This document shows positions 11,532 through 20,283 of a stretch of DNA of 64,000 nucleotides, piece by piece; within the stretch, counting starts at the first letter, position 1; each line of letters opens with the position of its first letter. Below the pieces are notes generated by a model. The model was not told where the DNA came from. It ran no database searches and saw only the letters and a list, made by a program, of their open reading frames with translations. Origin of the DNA: Hyphomicrobiales bacterium (GTDB lineage Bacteria; Pseudomonadota; Alphaproteobacteria; Rhizobiales; Rhizobiaceae). The position numbers were made by a program, and so were the translations under genes. The stretch covers positions 124,001 to 188,000 of the forward strand of contig UCFC01000010.1 of the NCBI GenBank assembly GCA_900471515.1. The letters are read 5' to 3'.

Positions 11532-11548
11532 TTAAAGTGATACTTTAA
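11532..11548. promoter_or_regulatory. 17-bp perfect palindrome upstream of the ROK gene, putative operator
   Basis: TTAAAGT-GAT-ACTTTAA is a perfect 7-bp inverted repeat with a 3-bp centre. It lies about 120 bases upstream of the ROK repressor start and about 160 bases from the transporter start, in the divergent intergenic region. Winged-helix dimers bind sites of this form, so autoregulation by the ROK protein is a simple hypothesis. Confidence 0.5.
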
Positions 11549-11669
11549 GGACCACAGAGCAACCGGTATCAATTGCCGCCGCGATCACGTTGAAAAGACT
11601 ACACACTTCTCCCCTTCCCCGCGTGATCTTCTTGTGGCAATGGTGATATTCGAGCTGCATAAAGACACC

Positions 11670-12872
11670 ATGAAAGCGATTTCCGGCACCAATCTCGAGC
11701 AGGCCAAGTCACACAACAGGCGTGTCGTGATTGAGGCCATCCGTACCAACGGCCCGCTGTCGCGCGCCGCAATTGCCCGCATGACCGCGCTGACGGCGCA
11801 GACAGTCTCCAATATCGTTGAGGAATTGCAGCGTTCGCACCTGCTCGTGCCTGCCAAGGCGCAGAAACTGGCTCGTGGCCAGCCGATTATTCCCTATTCG
11901 ATCAACCCGCACGGGGCCTATTCGATCGGGCTTGAACTTGGCCCCCGGCGCGCCAGCGGCGTACTGACCGATCTCTCGGGCGCCGTTTGCGCCCGCATTG
12001 AACGTCATGTCGAATATCCCGATCCTGAACGGGCGATGTCGGTACTGGGAGCTATCGTGGAGGATCTGCAGCAGGCCTTCGCTTTTGACCGCGATCGGCT
12101 GCTCGGTGTCGGTATGGCGCTGCCGGGACGTTATGCGGATGGGGGCGTGACGTCGCTCAGCCCGCAAAACCTGCCTGGCTGGCAGGATTTTCCCGTCGGT
12201 TACGAGCTGGAGCGGCGCGTGAAAGTGCCCGTGCTCGTCGAGAACGACGCAACGGCGGCGGCTATCGGCGAGCGCCTGCATGGTGTTGCCCGGGGCTTCG
12301 GCAGTTTCGTCTATCTCTTCCTCGCCGGCGGCGGCGGCATTGGCGCCGGCATGTTCCTCGATGGACATCTCTACAAGGGCAGCAGGCACAATGCCGGCGA
12401 GATCGGCCATATCATCGTCGAGCCGCACGGCCGGCTCTGCGGCTGCGGCAAGCGTGGCTGCCTCGACCGCTATATCTCCGCAACGGTTGCCTATGAATTC
12501 ATGGGCATAGAGAATGCGCGGGAACTTTCACCTGAGGATCTCGACACCCATATTGCGATGAACGGCGAAGGTCTCAACGCCTGGCTGGATCAGGCCGTGC
12601 AGCCGCTGCGGCAGACCATCGATTTCCTCGAACTCGCTTTCGACCCGCAGACCATCGTGCTTGGCGGCACTATCTCCAGCCTGCTGATGCGCCGGCTTGC
12701 CGAGCGACTGGAGCCCCTACACCTACCGATCGATCCGACCGAAGAGAGAAGCGTTCCGCGCGTCATGATCGGCGCAACCGGCAGGGATACCGCCATTCTC
12801 GGCGCTGCTGCCCTGCCGATCTTTTCGGAGACCAATCCCCGTTTCGACGTATTGCAAAAGCCGGTCGGTTAG
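11670..12872 (+). CDS. ROK-family transcriptional regulator
   Basis: A protein of about 400 residues combining an N-terminal winged helix (AKSHNRRVVIEAIRTNGPLS then RAAIARMTALTAQTVSNIVE) with a ROK sugar-kinase-like domain. The latter shows the ROK elements VLVENDATAAAIGE and the Cys-rich zinc site CGCGKRGCLD after EIGHIIVEPHG. ROK repressors of the NagC/XylR type sense sugars or sugar phosphates. I place the start at ATG 11670 (MKAISGTNLEQ), where family members usually begin; GTG 11634 and ATG 11640 are in frame but no candidate has a strong ribosome site. It converges on the hexosaminidase gene, so amino-sugar control is a reasonable guess only. Confidence 0.87.
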   Translation: MKAISGTNLEQAKSHNRRVVIEAIRTNGPLSRAAIARMTALTAQTVSNIVEELQRSHLLVPAKAQKLARGQPIIPYSINPHGAYSIGLELGPRRASGVLTDLSGAVCARIERHVEYPDPERAMSVLGAIVEDLQQAFAFDRDRLLGVGMALPGRYADGGVTSLSPQNLPGWQDFPVGYELERRVKVPVLVENDATAAAIGERLHGVARGFGSFVYLFLAGGGGIGAGMFLDGHLYKGSRHNAGEIGHIIVEPHGRLCGCGKRGCLDRYISATVAYEFMGIENARELSPEDLDTHIAMNGEGLNAWLDQAVQPLRQTIDFLELAFDPQTIVLGGTISSLLMRRLAERLEPLHLPIDPTEERSVPRVMIGATGRDTAILGAAALPIFSETNPRFDVLQKPVG

Positions 12873-12903
12873 CCCACGCCTCGCTCGAGGCGCAGCCCCC
12901 CTG

Positions 12904-14925
12904 TCAGGATTGCTGCAGACCGTAGAGAAGCGGCATCAGGCCGGCAAGCGCCCTGAAGCGCTCCCAGGATTTGGCGGACGGCTTCGTCCATCCAGTTTCG
13001 GCAAGGGCCGACAGGCGGGGGAAAACGAGCCGGTCGAAAACGGCGCGATCGGTCATCGGCTCGGACCAGATGCAGGCCTGAATGCCGCGAAGCTTCTGCT
13101 TTTGCGTTTCCGTCCAGCCACCGACCGGGTCGAACCTGTAGATCTTTTCTGCATCCGACGTGCCGGCCCAGCTGGCGCCCGGTTCATCCCAGTCAGGCCG
13201 CAGCGCCATGTCCAGATAGTAGACCTGCCCGGGGCAGACGACGATCTCGTATCCACGATTGGCAAGTTCTGCAGCGACTTCGACATTGCGCCAGCTGCAA
13301 AGATAACTCTTCGATTTATCGATGACGTCGCCGTGCGCCGCCTCTTCCCAACCGCCGGTAATGCAGCCCCTGGAGGCAAGGAAACGCTGGACCCGCTCAA
13401 GGAACTCGGCCTGCAGGACGGCCGCGCCCGATCCATGGATATCATCGGCACCATGCGTATTGGTGATGACGTTCAGGCGCCTGGCATGCGCATCGGCAAC
13501 CTCGTCACCGGCGAGCGAACGCAGCTTTGCGAGCGCCTCCGGTGAGCCGGACCACGCGCCGAGCGGCACTTCGTCGGCACCGATGTGGATCGTCCTGAAG
13601 GGGAAAAGCTCGATGAGTTCCGAAAAGATCGTTTCGATGACTTCATAGGTCTTTTCGCGGGCGGGATTGATGCAATTGTCCGGGAAGCCCTGGACGGAAT
13701 AGTAGCTGCCGGCCTCCTGCGGATCGCGCAGTTCCGGTATGGCCTGCAGCATGGCGTAGCAATGGCCGGGTATGTCGATCTCCGGCACGATCTCGATGCC
13801 GAAACCCTGAGCATAGGCGACAATTTCGCGAATGGCAGCCTTGGTATAGTAGCCGCCGGTACGGGCCGGGCTCGAGCCGAGCAACGGCGGCAGGGCCAGA
13901 CCATGGCCACGCCATGCGCCGATTTCGGTCAATGCCGGATAGGCATCGATCTCCACGCGCCAGGCCTCGTCGTCCGAGAGGTGCCAGTGGAAGCGGTTGA
14001 GCTTGTTCCAGGCAAGCACCGCCATCAGCTTCTTGATTTCCGCCTCACCATAAAACTGACGGGCGACATCGAGATGCAGCCCGCGCCAGCCCATCGACGG
14101 CTCATCGACAATCTCGCCCGAGGCCGGAAACTGGAAGGTCCGCGGATGCAGGCGCGCGCCGCGCCAAATCTGCCCGAGCGTCACGAGGCCGTAAAGGAAA
14201 CCGGTCTGGCTCGCTGCCTCGACGGTGATGGCTGTCCCTTCGAAACTCAGCCGATAGGCTTCAGGGCTATAGCCGGCAGCCTTCTTCAGAGTAACGGTCG
14301 CAGCTCCCTCCGCGGCTGTACGGATGATTCCTTCGACGGCGAAGAGATGATCGACCAATGCCTTGAAACGGCCGGCCGCCACCTTTGCATCCGGATCGTC
14401 AGCCTGCAGGGCAAAGCCCGCCGGCAACGGTTGACGCGACGCGACGGCGACATGGTTCGGCCAGGGGATAATCGAAACCGGCACCGGCACGCTCGCGGGC
14501 ACCGGATAAACCTCCGCACCGCGCTTCAATGGCGCGTTGCTGGCGGAAGAGCGCGTGGGCTCGAGGCCGAGCGAAACGGTGCTGCCATCGGCAAGGGCCA
14601 GATAGGCGCTGGTTGCGCCATCCGTCCAGTGACGGAACTGCCAGCTCAGGGCATGGACCGATATCGTCCAGGTTTCGCCCTTGTTGAGAACGAAGCCTTC
14701 CGGCGGATAGAACTCGGTGAAATTCGACAGCCTTTTCGAAACCGTCGCCCCCTCGACGCGACCGGCAGGATCGACCCGTCCTGGCCCGCTGACACAGAGC
14801 GAGAAGCCGGAAAGCGGCTCGGCGGCCAGGTTCTTGAGCTGCAGAACGTAGGAGAAATCCTTGCCATCGGCTGGAGGGTTCCAGAAAGTCTCGAGCCGCA
14901 GGGCCTGATATCGCGGTGTGGACAT
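12904..14925 (-). CDS. Beta-N-acetylhexosaminidase (GH20)
   Basis: A 673-residue glycoside hydrolase of family 20, which removes terminal N-acetylhexosamine from glycans and chitooligosaccharides by substrate-assisted catalysis. The catalytic Asp-Glu pair is in IHIGADEVPLG (about 451-452). Other family blocks are MGWRGLHLDVARQF, KLNRFHWHLSDDEAWRVEI and IDIPGHCYAML. A non-catalytic N-terminal region (about 1-150) precedes the GH20b-like domain. No signal peptide is evident at MSTPRYQALRLETFW, so it is probably cytoplasmic and acts on imported sugars. AAGGAAACG precedes the ATG. It ends 31 bases from the convergent ROK gene. Confidence 0.93.
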   Translation of the reverse strand: MSTPRYQALRLETFWNPPADGKDFSYVLQLKNLAAEPLSGFSLCVSGPGRVDPAGRVEGATVSKRLSNFTEFYPPEGFVLNKGETWTISVHALSWQFRHWTDGATSAYLALADGSTVSLGLEPTRSSASNAPLKRGAEVYPVPASVPVPVSIIPWPNHVAVASRQPLPAGFALQADDPDAKVAAGRFKALVDHLFAVEGIIRTAAEGAATVTLKKAAGYSPEAYRLSFEGTAITVEAASQTGFLYGLVTLGQIWRGARLHPRTFQFPASGEIVDEPSMGWRGLHLDVARQFYGEAEIKKLMAVLAWNKLNRFHWHLSDDEAWRVEIDAYPALTEIGAWRGHGLALPPLLGSSPARTGGYYTKAAIREIVAYAQGFGIEIVPEIDIPGHCYAMLQAIPELRDPQEAGSYYSVQGFPDNCINPAREKTYEVIETIFSELIELFPFRTIHIGADEVPLGAWSGSPEALAKLRSLAGDEVADAHARRLNVITNTHGADDIHGSGAAVLQAEFLERVQRFLASRGCITGGWEEAAHGDVIDKSKSYLCSWRNVEVAAELANRGYEIVVCPGQVYYLDMALRPDWDEPGASWAGTSDAEKIYRFDPVGGWTETQKQKLRGIQACIWSEPMTDRAVFDRLVFPRLSALAETGWTKPSAKSWERFRALAGLMPLLYGLQQS

Positions 14926-15241
14926 GATCGTTTCCTTCTATTCGGATTGTCGCTGTGAGGACGGGAGCATGCCGGCATAAATGCCCGGAACGGAATCGGG
15001 ATGGGCGTGGCGCCGACGGCTTTCTGTCGGGAGGAGGAGCCGACACTGCCGATGATCGTATGCCCGTAGCCCGTCGTCTTCACGGCAGAGCGCAACTCCC
15101 TGCCGATGTCGCGCAGGCTTTCATCGACACCGATCGGCCCGAGGAAATCAGGTGCGGTCGCTTCGTGGCAGGAAAGCCGACGAGCGTGCTTTCGCGCGTG
15201 GCGATGGCCCATTTTTCTGCATTTCCTGCTTCTCATTGCTG

Positions 15242-15264
15242 GATTCAATCAAATTGATTTAATC
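15242..15264. promoter_or_regulatory. 23-bp imperfect palindrome, putative operator
   Basis: GATTCAATCAA (15242-15252) and TTGATTTAATC (15254-15264) form an inverted repeat around one central base, with a single mismatched pair. The core ATCAAATTGAT is a perfect odd palindrome. It is far more AT-rich than its surroundings and about 320 bases upstream of the hexosaminidase start. The binding protein is unknown. Confidence 0.45.
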
Positions 15265-15512
15265 AAGCTAGCGCAGGATTTCCGGCCGGGTCAATCGGGT
15301 GGAGACCAAGAATCTCTTGCTTCAACAATGAAGCTTCCCGAAGACGACGCACAAGTTGATTGCCAGCAACACACCACGCCTGAAATAAATCATCATACTT
15401 ATTGTGCGGCGCGAAAAGCCTGGCGCAAGCGCCGTCGGCGAGACTAGACCCGTTAAAACGTTGATTGTTCGATCTATATTGAAGTCGTGACGGCTTGCTT
15501 TTCAACACGATC

Positions 15513-15537
15513 AGCCGTCCAGCTCTGCTGGACGGCT
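15513..15537 (-). terminator. Strong hairpin after the Lrp gene
   Basis: AGCCGTCCAG and CTGGACGGCT form a perfect 10-bp stem with a 5-base loop, 31 bases after the stop of the Lrp gene. There is no clear T-run on either strand, so it may end the Lrp transcript with help from Rho or act as an mRNA 3' end. Confidence 0.5.
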
Positions 15538-15568
15538 ATTCTGTCGTTCACAAGCTCAGATCGGCTTC

Positions 15569-16036
15569 TTAAAGGCCGACCGGGAAACCTTCAAACGGCT
15601 TGATCTCCTTGAGAACGAAGGTGGTCTGCATTTCCTTGATGCGCGGCAGACGACGCACGACCGACATGGCAAAGTCGGCATAGGAATCGAGGTCGGGAGA
15701 AACGACCTGCAACAGAAAATCCGAGTCGCCGGCAATACTGTAACAGGCGACAACCTCCTCCAATCGTGCAACTTCGGCAGCGAAGGCGTCTGCTTCGGCC
15801 TCGTTATGGCTGTCGATCTTCACTCGGATGAAGGCAAGGACCCCGAGCCCGAGCTTGCGCCGGTTGAGATCGGCCCTATACCCCTGGATCACGCCCGCCT
15901 CTTCGAGCTGACGCACTTTTCGCCAGCAAGGAGAGGTCGATGTGCCGACGCGCTCGGACAGCTCCTGATTGGTCAGCCGGCCTTCAGCCTGCAGGCTCGA
16001 GAGGATCTTCAGTTCGACCGGCTCGAATGTCGCCAT
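15569..16036 (-). CDS. Lrp/AsnC-family transcriptional regulator
   Basis: A 155-residue regulator with an N-terminal helix-turn-helix (LKILSSLQAEGRLTNQELSE then RVGTSTSPCWRKVRQLEEAG) and a C-terminal RAM ligand-binding domain (VVACYSIAGDSDFLLQVV). It is full length for the family. Members sense amino acids and form octamers that wrap DNA. It is divergent from the DUF2000 gene, and the region between them carries three AATATC repeats spaced by about two helical turns, a likely binding site. Single-target Lrp regulators commonly control the adjacent divergent gene. Confidence 0.92.
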   Translation of the reverse strand: MATFEPVELKILSSLQAEGRLTNQELSERVGTSTSPCWRKVRQLEEAGVIQGYRADLNRRKLGLGVLAFIRVKIDSHNEAEADAFAAEVARLEEVVACYSIAGDSDFLLQVVSPDLDSYADFAMSVVRRLPRIKEMQTTFVLKEIKPFEGFPVGL

Positions 16037-16061
16037 CGGTAATACCTACCCCGAGATCACG

Positions 16062-16107
16062 AATATCAGGTCAATTCTACCAAATATCGGCATTGGGGCG
16101 CAATATC
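16062..16107. promoter_or_regulatory. Helically phased AATATC repeats, putative Lrp-type site
   Basis: AATATC occurs at 16062, 16083 and 16102, each followed by AG or GG. The spacings of 21 and 19 bases put the copies on one face of the helix. The cluster lies between divergent lrp-like and DUF2000 genes. Lrp-family octamers typically bind such phased sites. Confidence 0.4.
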
Positions 16108-16168
16108 AGACAGGATTCTTCTGCGGCGATCGTTTAGCCTGTCGCCATCGCAATCTCAGGTCCTTCCG

Positions 16169-16585
16169 ATGCTCTCCGATATTCGCATTGCCATTGTCGT
16201 CGATCCCAAACTCCCGCCAGCCCTCATTGCCAACACCGTCAGCGCCATCGGCATAGGCATGGGCGCCAAGATGCCTCTCCTCGGCGCCGAAAGATTGAGT
16301 GACCGGGCCGGCAGAACCACGGATATCGTCTCCAACCGGCCCGTGCCGATCCTGCAGGCCGATGGACAGACGATCCGCCAGATCATGCTCAAGGCACTCG
16401 ACCAAAAGGAGGAACACGCCATCGTGCCGTTCCCCGGTTTTGCGCGGTCACTGCATGATTATACCGACTATCAACGCAGCTTCCCGGACAGAGACTTGAG
16501 CGATGAAGAGATCGACGGGCTCGGCCTTGCCGGGCCAGCGAAATGGGTGAGGTCGCTGACCGGTTCCTTAAAACTGTTGCGATAG
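16169..16585 (+). CDS. DUF2000-family protein
   Basis: A 138-residue protein of the DUF2000 family, a fold related to peptidyl-tRNA hydrolase II with no settled function. Family features are the N-terminal IRIAIVVDPKLPPALIANT, the glycine-rich SAIGIGMGAKMP and a C-terminal GLAGPAKWVRSLTGSLKLLR. It is soluble with no signal peptide. It is transcribed divergently from the Lrp-type regulator 132 bases away, a common pairing for DUF2000 genes, which suggests control by that regulator and a link to amino acids. Confidence 0.85.
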   Translation: MLSDIRIAIVVDPKLPPALIANTVSAIGIGMGAKMPLLGAERLSDRAGRTTDIVSNRPVPILQADGQTIRQIMLKALDQKEEHAIVPFPGFARSLHDYTDYQRSFPDRDLSDEEIDGLGLAGPAKWVRSLTGSLKLLR

Positions 16586-16637
16586 ATCCAACAGGATTTG
16601 TTGTCGCCCAATCGCCGGCTTCAAACTTCCAATCGAG

Positions 16638-16865
16638 ATGATCGGGCTCTGGAGAGGGGCCGGCGTTCCCTCAGAACATCCGCTGGAGGGCGTTCTCAGG
16701 AATTTGCAATGGTTCGGCAAGCGCTTCCACTCCGACATGCGGGCCGACGCCCTGCTCTTTCAATGGCACCCCGCGCGGATCGTCGCCATCGATCCGCGCT
16801 TCGCGCCTGCCGGGCTTGTGACCAGGCTTGTGCCAATCGGACGACCTCCCTTGCCGGGAGCCTGA
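16638..16865 (+). pseudogene. Remnant of a GXWXG/DUF4334-type protein
   Basis: The frame from 16638 reads MIGLWRGAGVPSEHPLEGVL, then NLQWFGKRFHSDMRADALLF. This is the GXWXG domain seen at the start of DUF4334 proteins (consensus of the form IGxWRGxxVPTGHPLxGxL). The following DUF4334 domain is missing and the frame stops soon after the GXWXG part. The same frame continues upstream without a start codon or a ribosome site. I read this as a decayed or truncated gene; a stand-alone GXWXG protein is the alternative. Confidence 0.5.
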
Positions 16866-16894
16866 AGGCCTTATCTCCGATCGATCCTTGCGGC

Positions 16895-19800
16895 CTAGAA
16901 TTTGACATTCAGACCCATTCTTCCCGTCAGGGCATAGCTGTCCCCAACATCGTTTAGGCTGGTGTCGACCGTGGCCTCGCCATATACAGCATATTTGTTA
17001 TCGCCCCAATTGTAGGTACCGCCAAGACCGAGGCCGCCCCAGAGCGGGTCCTGTTCGCTGGCGAGCCTGACGCCGGAAAGCGTGACCTCCGTGTCCGATT
17101 GGAAATTGTAGTAGAGGTTCGCGATACCATAGGCATGCAGACGGTTTGTCTGGCCCGTGTCATCAATCCAGCCAGCCTCGTAGTCGGCGGAGATACCGAG
17201 GCGTCCCCTGAGGTTGTGGGCCTCCGTTTGGGAAACTGTGCTGCCGAAAACATCGGTGAAGTCGTCATAGTCGACTGCCGAGTAGGTCAGCTGCGCCTGG
17301 GGAGTAACGGACCAGCTGGCGCCGAGCGCAATCTGTTGGCCTGCTTCCAGCCCGAATGCATAGCCAAAGCCATTATTGCTGGAAACAAGACCCATCCCGG
17401 CAGTGGAGGAGGACAGATCGCTGTCGTACCAGGTAGCGTTCGCCTGGGCATCGAGATAGAAGCCTGTTTTCCCATACCACGTCATCGATCCGCCGACGCC
17501 ATAGCCCGAGCTGTTGATCGAGCCGTTGCCAAAACTCGAAGACACATCGGCGGAGATGGTGCCGTAGCGCGCCGAGATACCGCCGGTGAGATCGCCTGCG
17601 TCTATGGAATAGAGCTGACCATCCACCCCGACCTGCAATTGCCAGATATCTGCGTCGTAGTTGACCCCGGTCGTCGCATTCACTGGATCGATGCTGGTAT
17701 GGCGGCCAAAGATGCGTCCCCACACGCCGCTTCCAGCACCGTCGGCATTATTGGGCGGCGTGTTCGCCGCGATAGCGCTGCTGGGCCACGAGCGGTTGCC
17801 CAGGCGTTGTTGCAGCGTGTCGAGTTCATTGAAGCTCTGCAACACGCCGGCGTAGGCCTCGTAGACGGGAGCGCCCGGCTGGTAGAGCGGAGACACGGAA
17901 TTCAACAGGGCCGAGCGCAGATACCAGTCACCGTCGGTGGGTGTGCTGACGCCACCCTGATAAAGGCGATAGGCATAGGCGCCTGCAACGACGGCCGGGT
18001 CGCCCTCGAACGTGTAACTGCCCAAGAGCGTGAAGTTTCCGTTCGATATTCCGCCGACATCGACGATCTTGATGCCTTCGACGGTTTGCGCGCCGAGGCC
18101 GCCCAGATTGATCACATGGACATTGGTGTTGCCGGACGTGTTTCCGGTAACGACCAGCTTATCGGCAGCGGAGCTGTCGTCTCCGAGCACTGTCTCGATT
18201 TCCAGGGTGCCGCCATTGCCGATATAATTGCCGGAAACAGTCAGCGTGCCGATCGAATTGCCGGGCGCAATCACACCGCCTGTGAAGTTGGTGGTGCCTC
18301 CAACCTGGCCAATGCCCTGAAGCCGCCCGCCTCTGACCTCCATCGCGCCGCCAAGAATACCGTTGACCGAAAGGATGCCGTTCTGGACCTGTGAGACGCC
18401 GACAAGGCCTGAACTATCGGCCGTGAGGATAGTCCGCCCGCTCCCGATCTGGTGGACCCCTCCCGTTCCAGTGATAGTCCCGCCGAATGTCACGACATCC
18501 GAGCGGTTGAAGGCCAGGATGCCGTCATCGGTCACGTCGCCAAGGATCGAGCCCGTCGTTCCGCCGTCGCCGAGCTGCAACGTGCCGTCGATGATGGTCG
18601 TGCCGCCACCATAGATGTTTTCCCCGGTCAGGGTGAGGGTGCCCAGGCCGTCCTTTGTCAAGCGGCCGACGCCGGAAATGACTGGAGCGATGCCAATGTC
18701 ATGGCCGTCGGTATCGATGATGCCACCACCAGCCCCCAACTGCACCTGCTGAGTGCCATAGTTGGAAAAGAACGCGGCATTGTCATCGATGGCTCGCACG
18801 ATGCCCCCATCGAGCGTGAGATCCGCGGTTCCCATGCCGCCCCGAAATCCACTGGTCTCCAATACCCCACGAGCACCCGGCGTGCCGTTAATGTTCAGCG
18901 TTCCGATTGCATCAGTTGCCGAAACACCGAGCCAAACCCCGGTCTTCGCGAACACCCGCCCTCCGTCGTCAATGATCATCGAGCCGACGCCGAAATGCCC
19001 CAGGGTGAGGTTAAAATCCGTCACCTGCCAGCTGGAGCCATTCCCCGTCACGGTGACACTTCCATCGCTGCCGACACTGGCGCCGACATAGCCTTGGTTG
19101 CTGATGACGGCAGCGCCGTTCTCGACGCGCATAGTACCCGTAGCGAAGCTCCCGACCGTCAGCTGTCCCGTGTTGACCCAGCTCGAGCCTGGGCCAGTCA
19201 CGACCGCATCGCCAGTGTCTGAATCGCCGACGATACCCAATGTGTTCGAGACACTACCGCCGTCTTCGATACGCAAGCTTCCGTTGTCGATGGTCAGCCG
19301 TCCGGTATTTTCCCAGGACGACCCGGGCCCTGAGACCAATGCACTGCCGTGGAAAGATTGGCCAAGAATAGCATCGGTGTTGACGACAACCTTGCCACCG
19401 CCGAGGATATTCAGTGTGCCGGTCCCGCCATCTCCGACCGCGAAATAGTCGTTGTTGATCCAGGTTGATGCATTGCCGCCAGCGTCGGTGCCTGAGACGG
19501 TGGCAATGCCACCGACGACGCCGCTGCTGTTGGTGACAAGGCCGCCATCCTCAATAGTGAACGATCCCCCATCCGTGCGGGTTTCCGTGGTCGTCAACGT
19601 GGATCCTGTCCCGGTTACGATTACCGTCCCTCCAGATACTATGGAGACATTGTCGCCTTCAGCGGCGTTGCCGGAAATGACGGCATGGCCGGAATTGACT
19701 TCAATGGATGTTGAGGCACCCGGGACGGCCGAGGTGTCCCAGTTTCCGGCGTCGAACCAATCGTCGTTCCCGGCTGCGCCGGTCCAGGCGGTCTGCGCCA

Positions 19801-20032
19801 AGGCAGGATATGCGGTGCCAGCCATCAAGCAGCCAAGCAACGCAACGCGCGGCAGGCGGAGCTTGTACCATCTGTTGGCTGGTTCACATCCGGCTCGCAC
19901 CCGCATGGGTGAGTTTGGCAACAAGCACCCAGTGCAAGCCGCCTGGATCAGCGATTGATGAAAAAAGTCCCGCGGGATCGCGGCAACCGGAGTGAATCCC
20001 GGGTTTTTCGTTGAACCCTGGAATTTGCGCAT
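16895..20032 (-). CDS. Autotransporter with beta-helical repeats and C-terminal beta-barrel
   Basis: A protein of about 1045 residues of the type V secretion family. ATG 20032 is chosen because GGAG and AAGG lie just upstream; the open frame reaches 20095. A hydrophobic signal (VALLGCLMAGTAYPALAQ) ends near residue 80, preceded by an unusually long N-terminal extension. The passenger starts TAWTGAAGNDDWFDAGNWDT and then has many Gly/Val/Thr-rich repeats (GDGGTGTLNILGGGKVVV, GNGSSWQVT) typical of a right-handed beta-helix. The last 280 residues form a beta-barrel ending in GRMGLNVKF; a terminal Phe is the outer-membrane signature. It probably acts as a surface adhesin. It is monocistronic. Confidence 0.9.
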   Translation of the reverse strand: MRKFQGSTKNPGFTPVAAIPRDFFHQSLIQAACTGCLLPNSPMRVRAGCEPANRWYKLRLPRVALLGCLMAGTAYPALAQTAWTGAAGNDDWFDAGNWDTSAVPGASTSIEVNSGHAVISGNAAEGDNVSIVSGGTVIVTGTGSTLTTTETRTDGGSFTIEDGGLVTNSSGVVGGIATVSGTDAGGNASTWINNDYFAVGDGGTGTLNILGGGKVVVNTDAILGQSFHGSALVSGPGSSWENTGRLTIDNGSLRIEDGGSVSNTLGIVGDSDTGDAVVTGPGSSWVNTGQLTVGSFATGTMRVENGAAVISNQGYVGASVGSDGSVTVTGNGSSWQVTDFNLTLGHFGVGSMIIDDGGRVFAKTGVWLGVSATDAIGTLNINGTPGARGVLETSGFRGGMGTADLTLDGGIVRAIDDNAAFFSNYGTQQVQLGAGGGIIDTDGHDIGIAPVISGVGRLTKDGLGTLTLTGENIYGGGTTIIDGTLQLGDGGTTGSILGDVTDDGILAFNRSDVVTFGGTITGTGGVHQIGSGRTILTADSSGLVGVSQVQNGILSVNGILGGAMEVRGGRLQGIGQVGGTTNFTGGVIAPGNSIGTLTVSGNYIGNGGTLEIETVLGDDSSAADKLVVTGNTSGNTNVHVINLGGLGAQTVEGIKIVDVGGISNGNFTLLGSYTFEGDPAVVAGAYAYRLYQGGVSTPTDGDWYLRSALLNSVSPLYQPGAPVYEAYAGVLQSFNELDTLQQRLGNRSWPSSAIAANTPPNNADGAGSGVWGRIFGRHTSIDPVNATTGVNYDADIWQLQVGVDGQLYSIDAGDLTGGISARYGTISADVSSSFGNGSINSSGYGVGGSMTWYGKTGFYLDAQANATWYDSDLSSSTAGMGLVSSNNGFGYAFGLEAGQQIALGASWSVTPQAQLTYSAVDYDDFTDVFGSTVSQTEAHNLRGRLGISADYEAGWIDDTGQTNRLHAYGIANLYYNFQSDTEVTLSGVRLASEQDPLWGGLGLGGTYNWGDNKYAVYGEATVDTSLNDVGDSYALTGRMGLNVKF

Positions 20033-20283
20033 CTTCCTTCTCCGCAACACCGGGTCTAAAAGGACGCAAAACAAAACCTCGCAGAATGACAGCATCTTTG
20101 GGTTAAACGAGGATAAATTACGGGTTGTATTTTTTTGCGCGACTATCTTTAGCTAGCCTCCAGTCCTGAACAGTCATTCTCAGGAAAGCGCTGACGCCCT
20201 TGTTGCGCGCGATCCTCCCCCTAAAATATCCGGGATACCGCGTCGCGCGCCCGGCCGGCGCAGAGCAAACTGGGGAGGAAGCG

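Larger units (their letters stand above)
14926..15568. other. Gene-poor region upstream of the hexosaminidase gene
   Basis: I find no convincing gene in these 643 bases. Open frames on both strands lack ribosome sites and family features. The region holds a 23-bp inverted repeat at 15242-15264, a hairpin at 15513-15537 and an isolated CCTCCTCCC motif on the minus strand near 15029-15040. The hexosaminidase promoter must lie here; a decayed gene or a small RNA is possible. Confidence 0.5.

Noticed and set aside
12878..12892. GCCTCG-CT-CGAGGC palindrome between the ROK and hexosaminidase genes
   Set aside because: A 2-base loop is too tight for a stable terminator and no T-run follows.
15263..15508. 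An 81-codon minus-strand frame
   Set aside because: No ribosome site, no family features and unusual composition; it sits in the gene-poor region.
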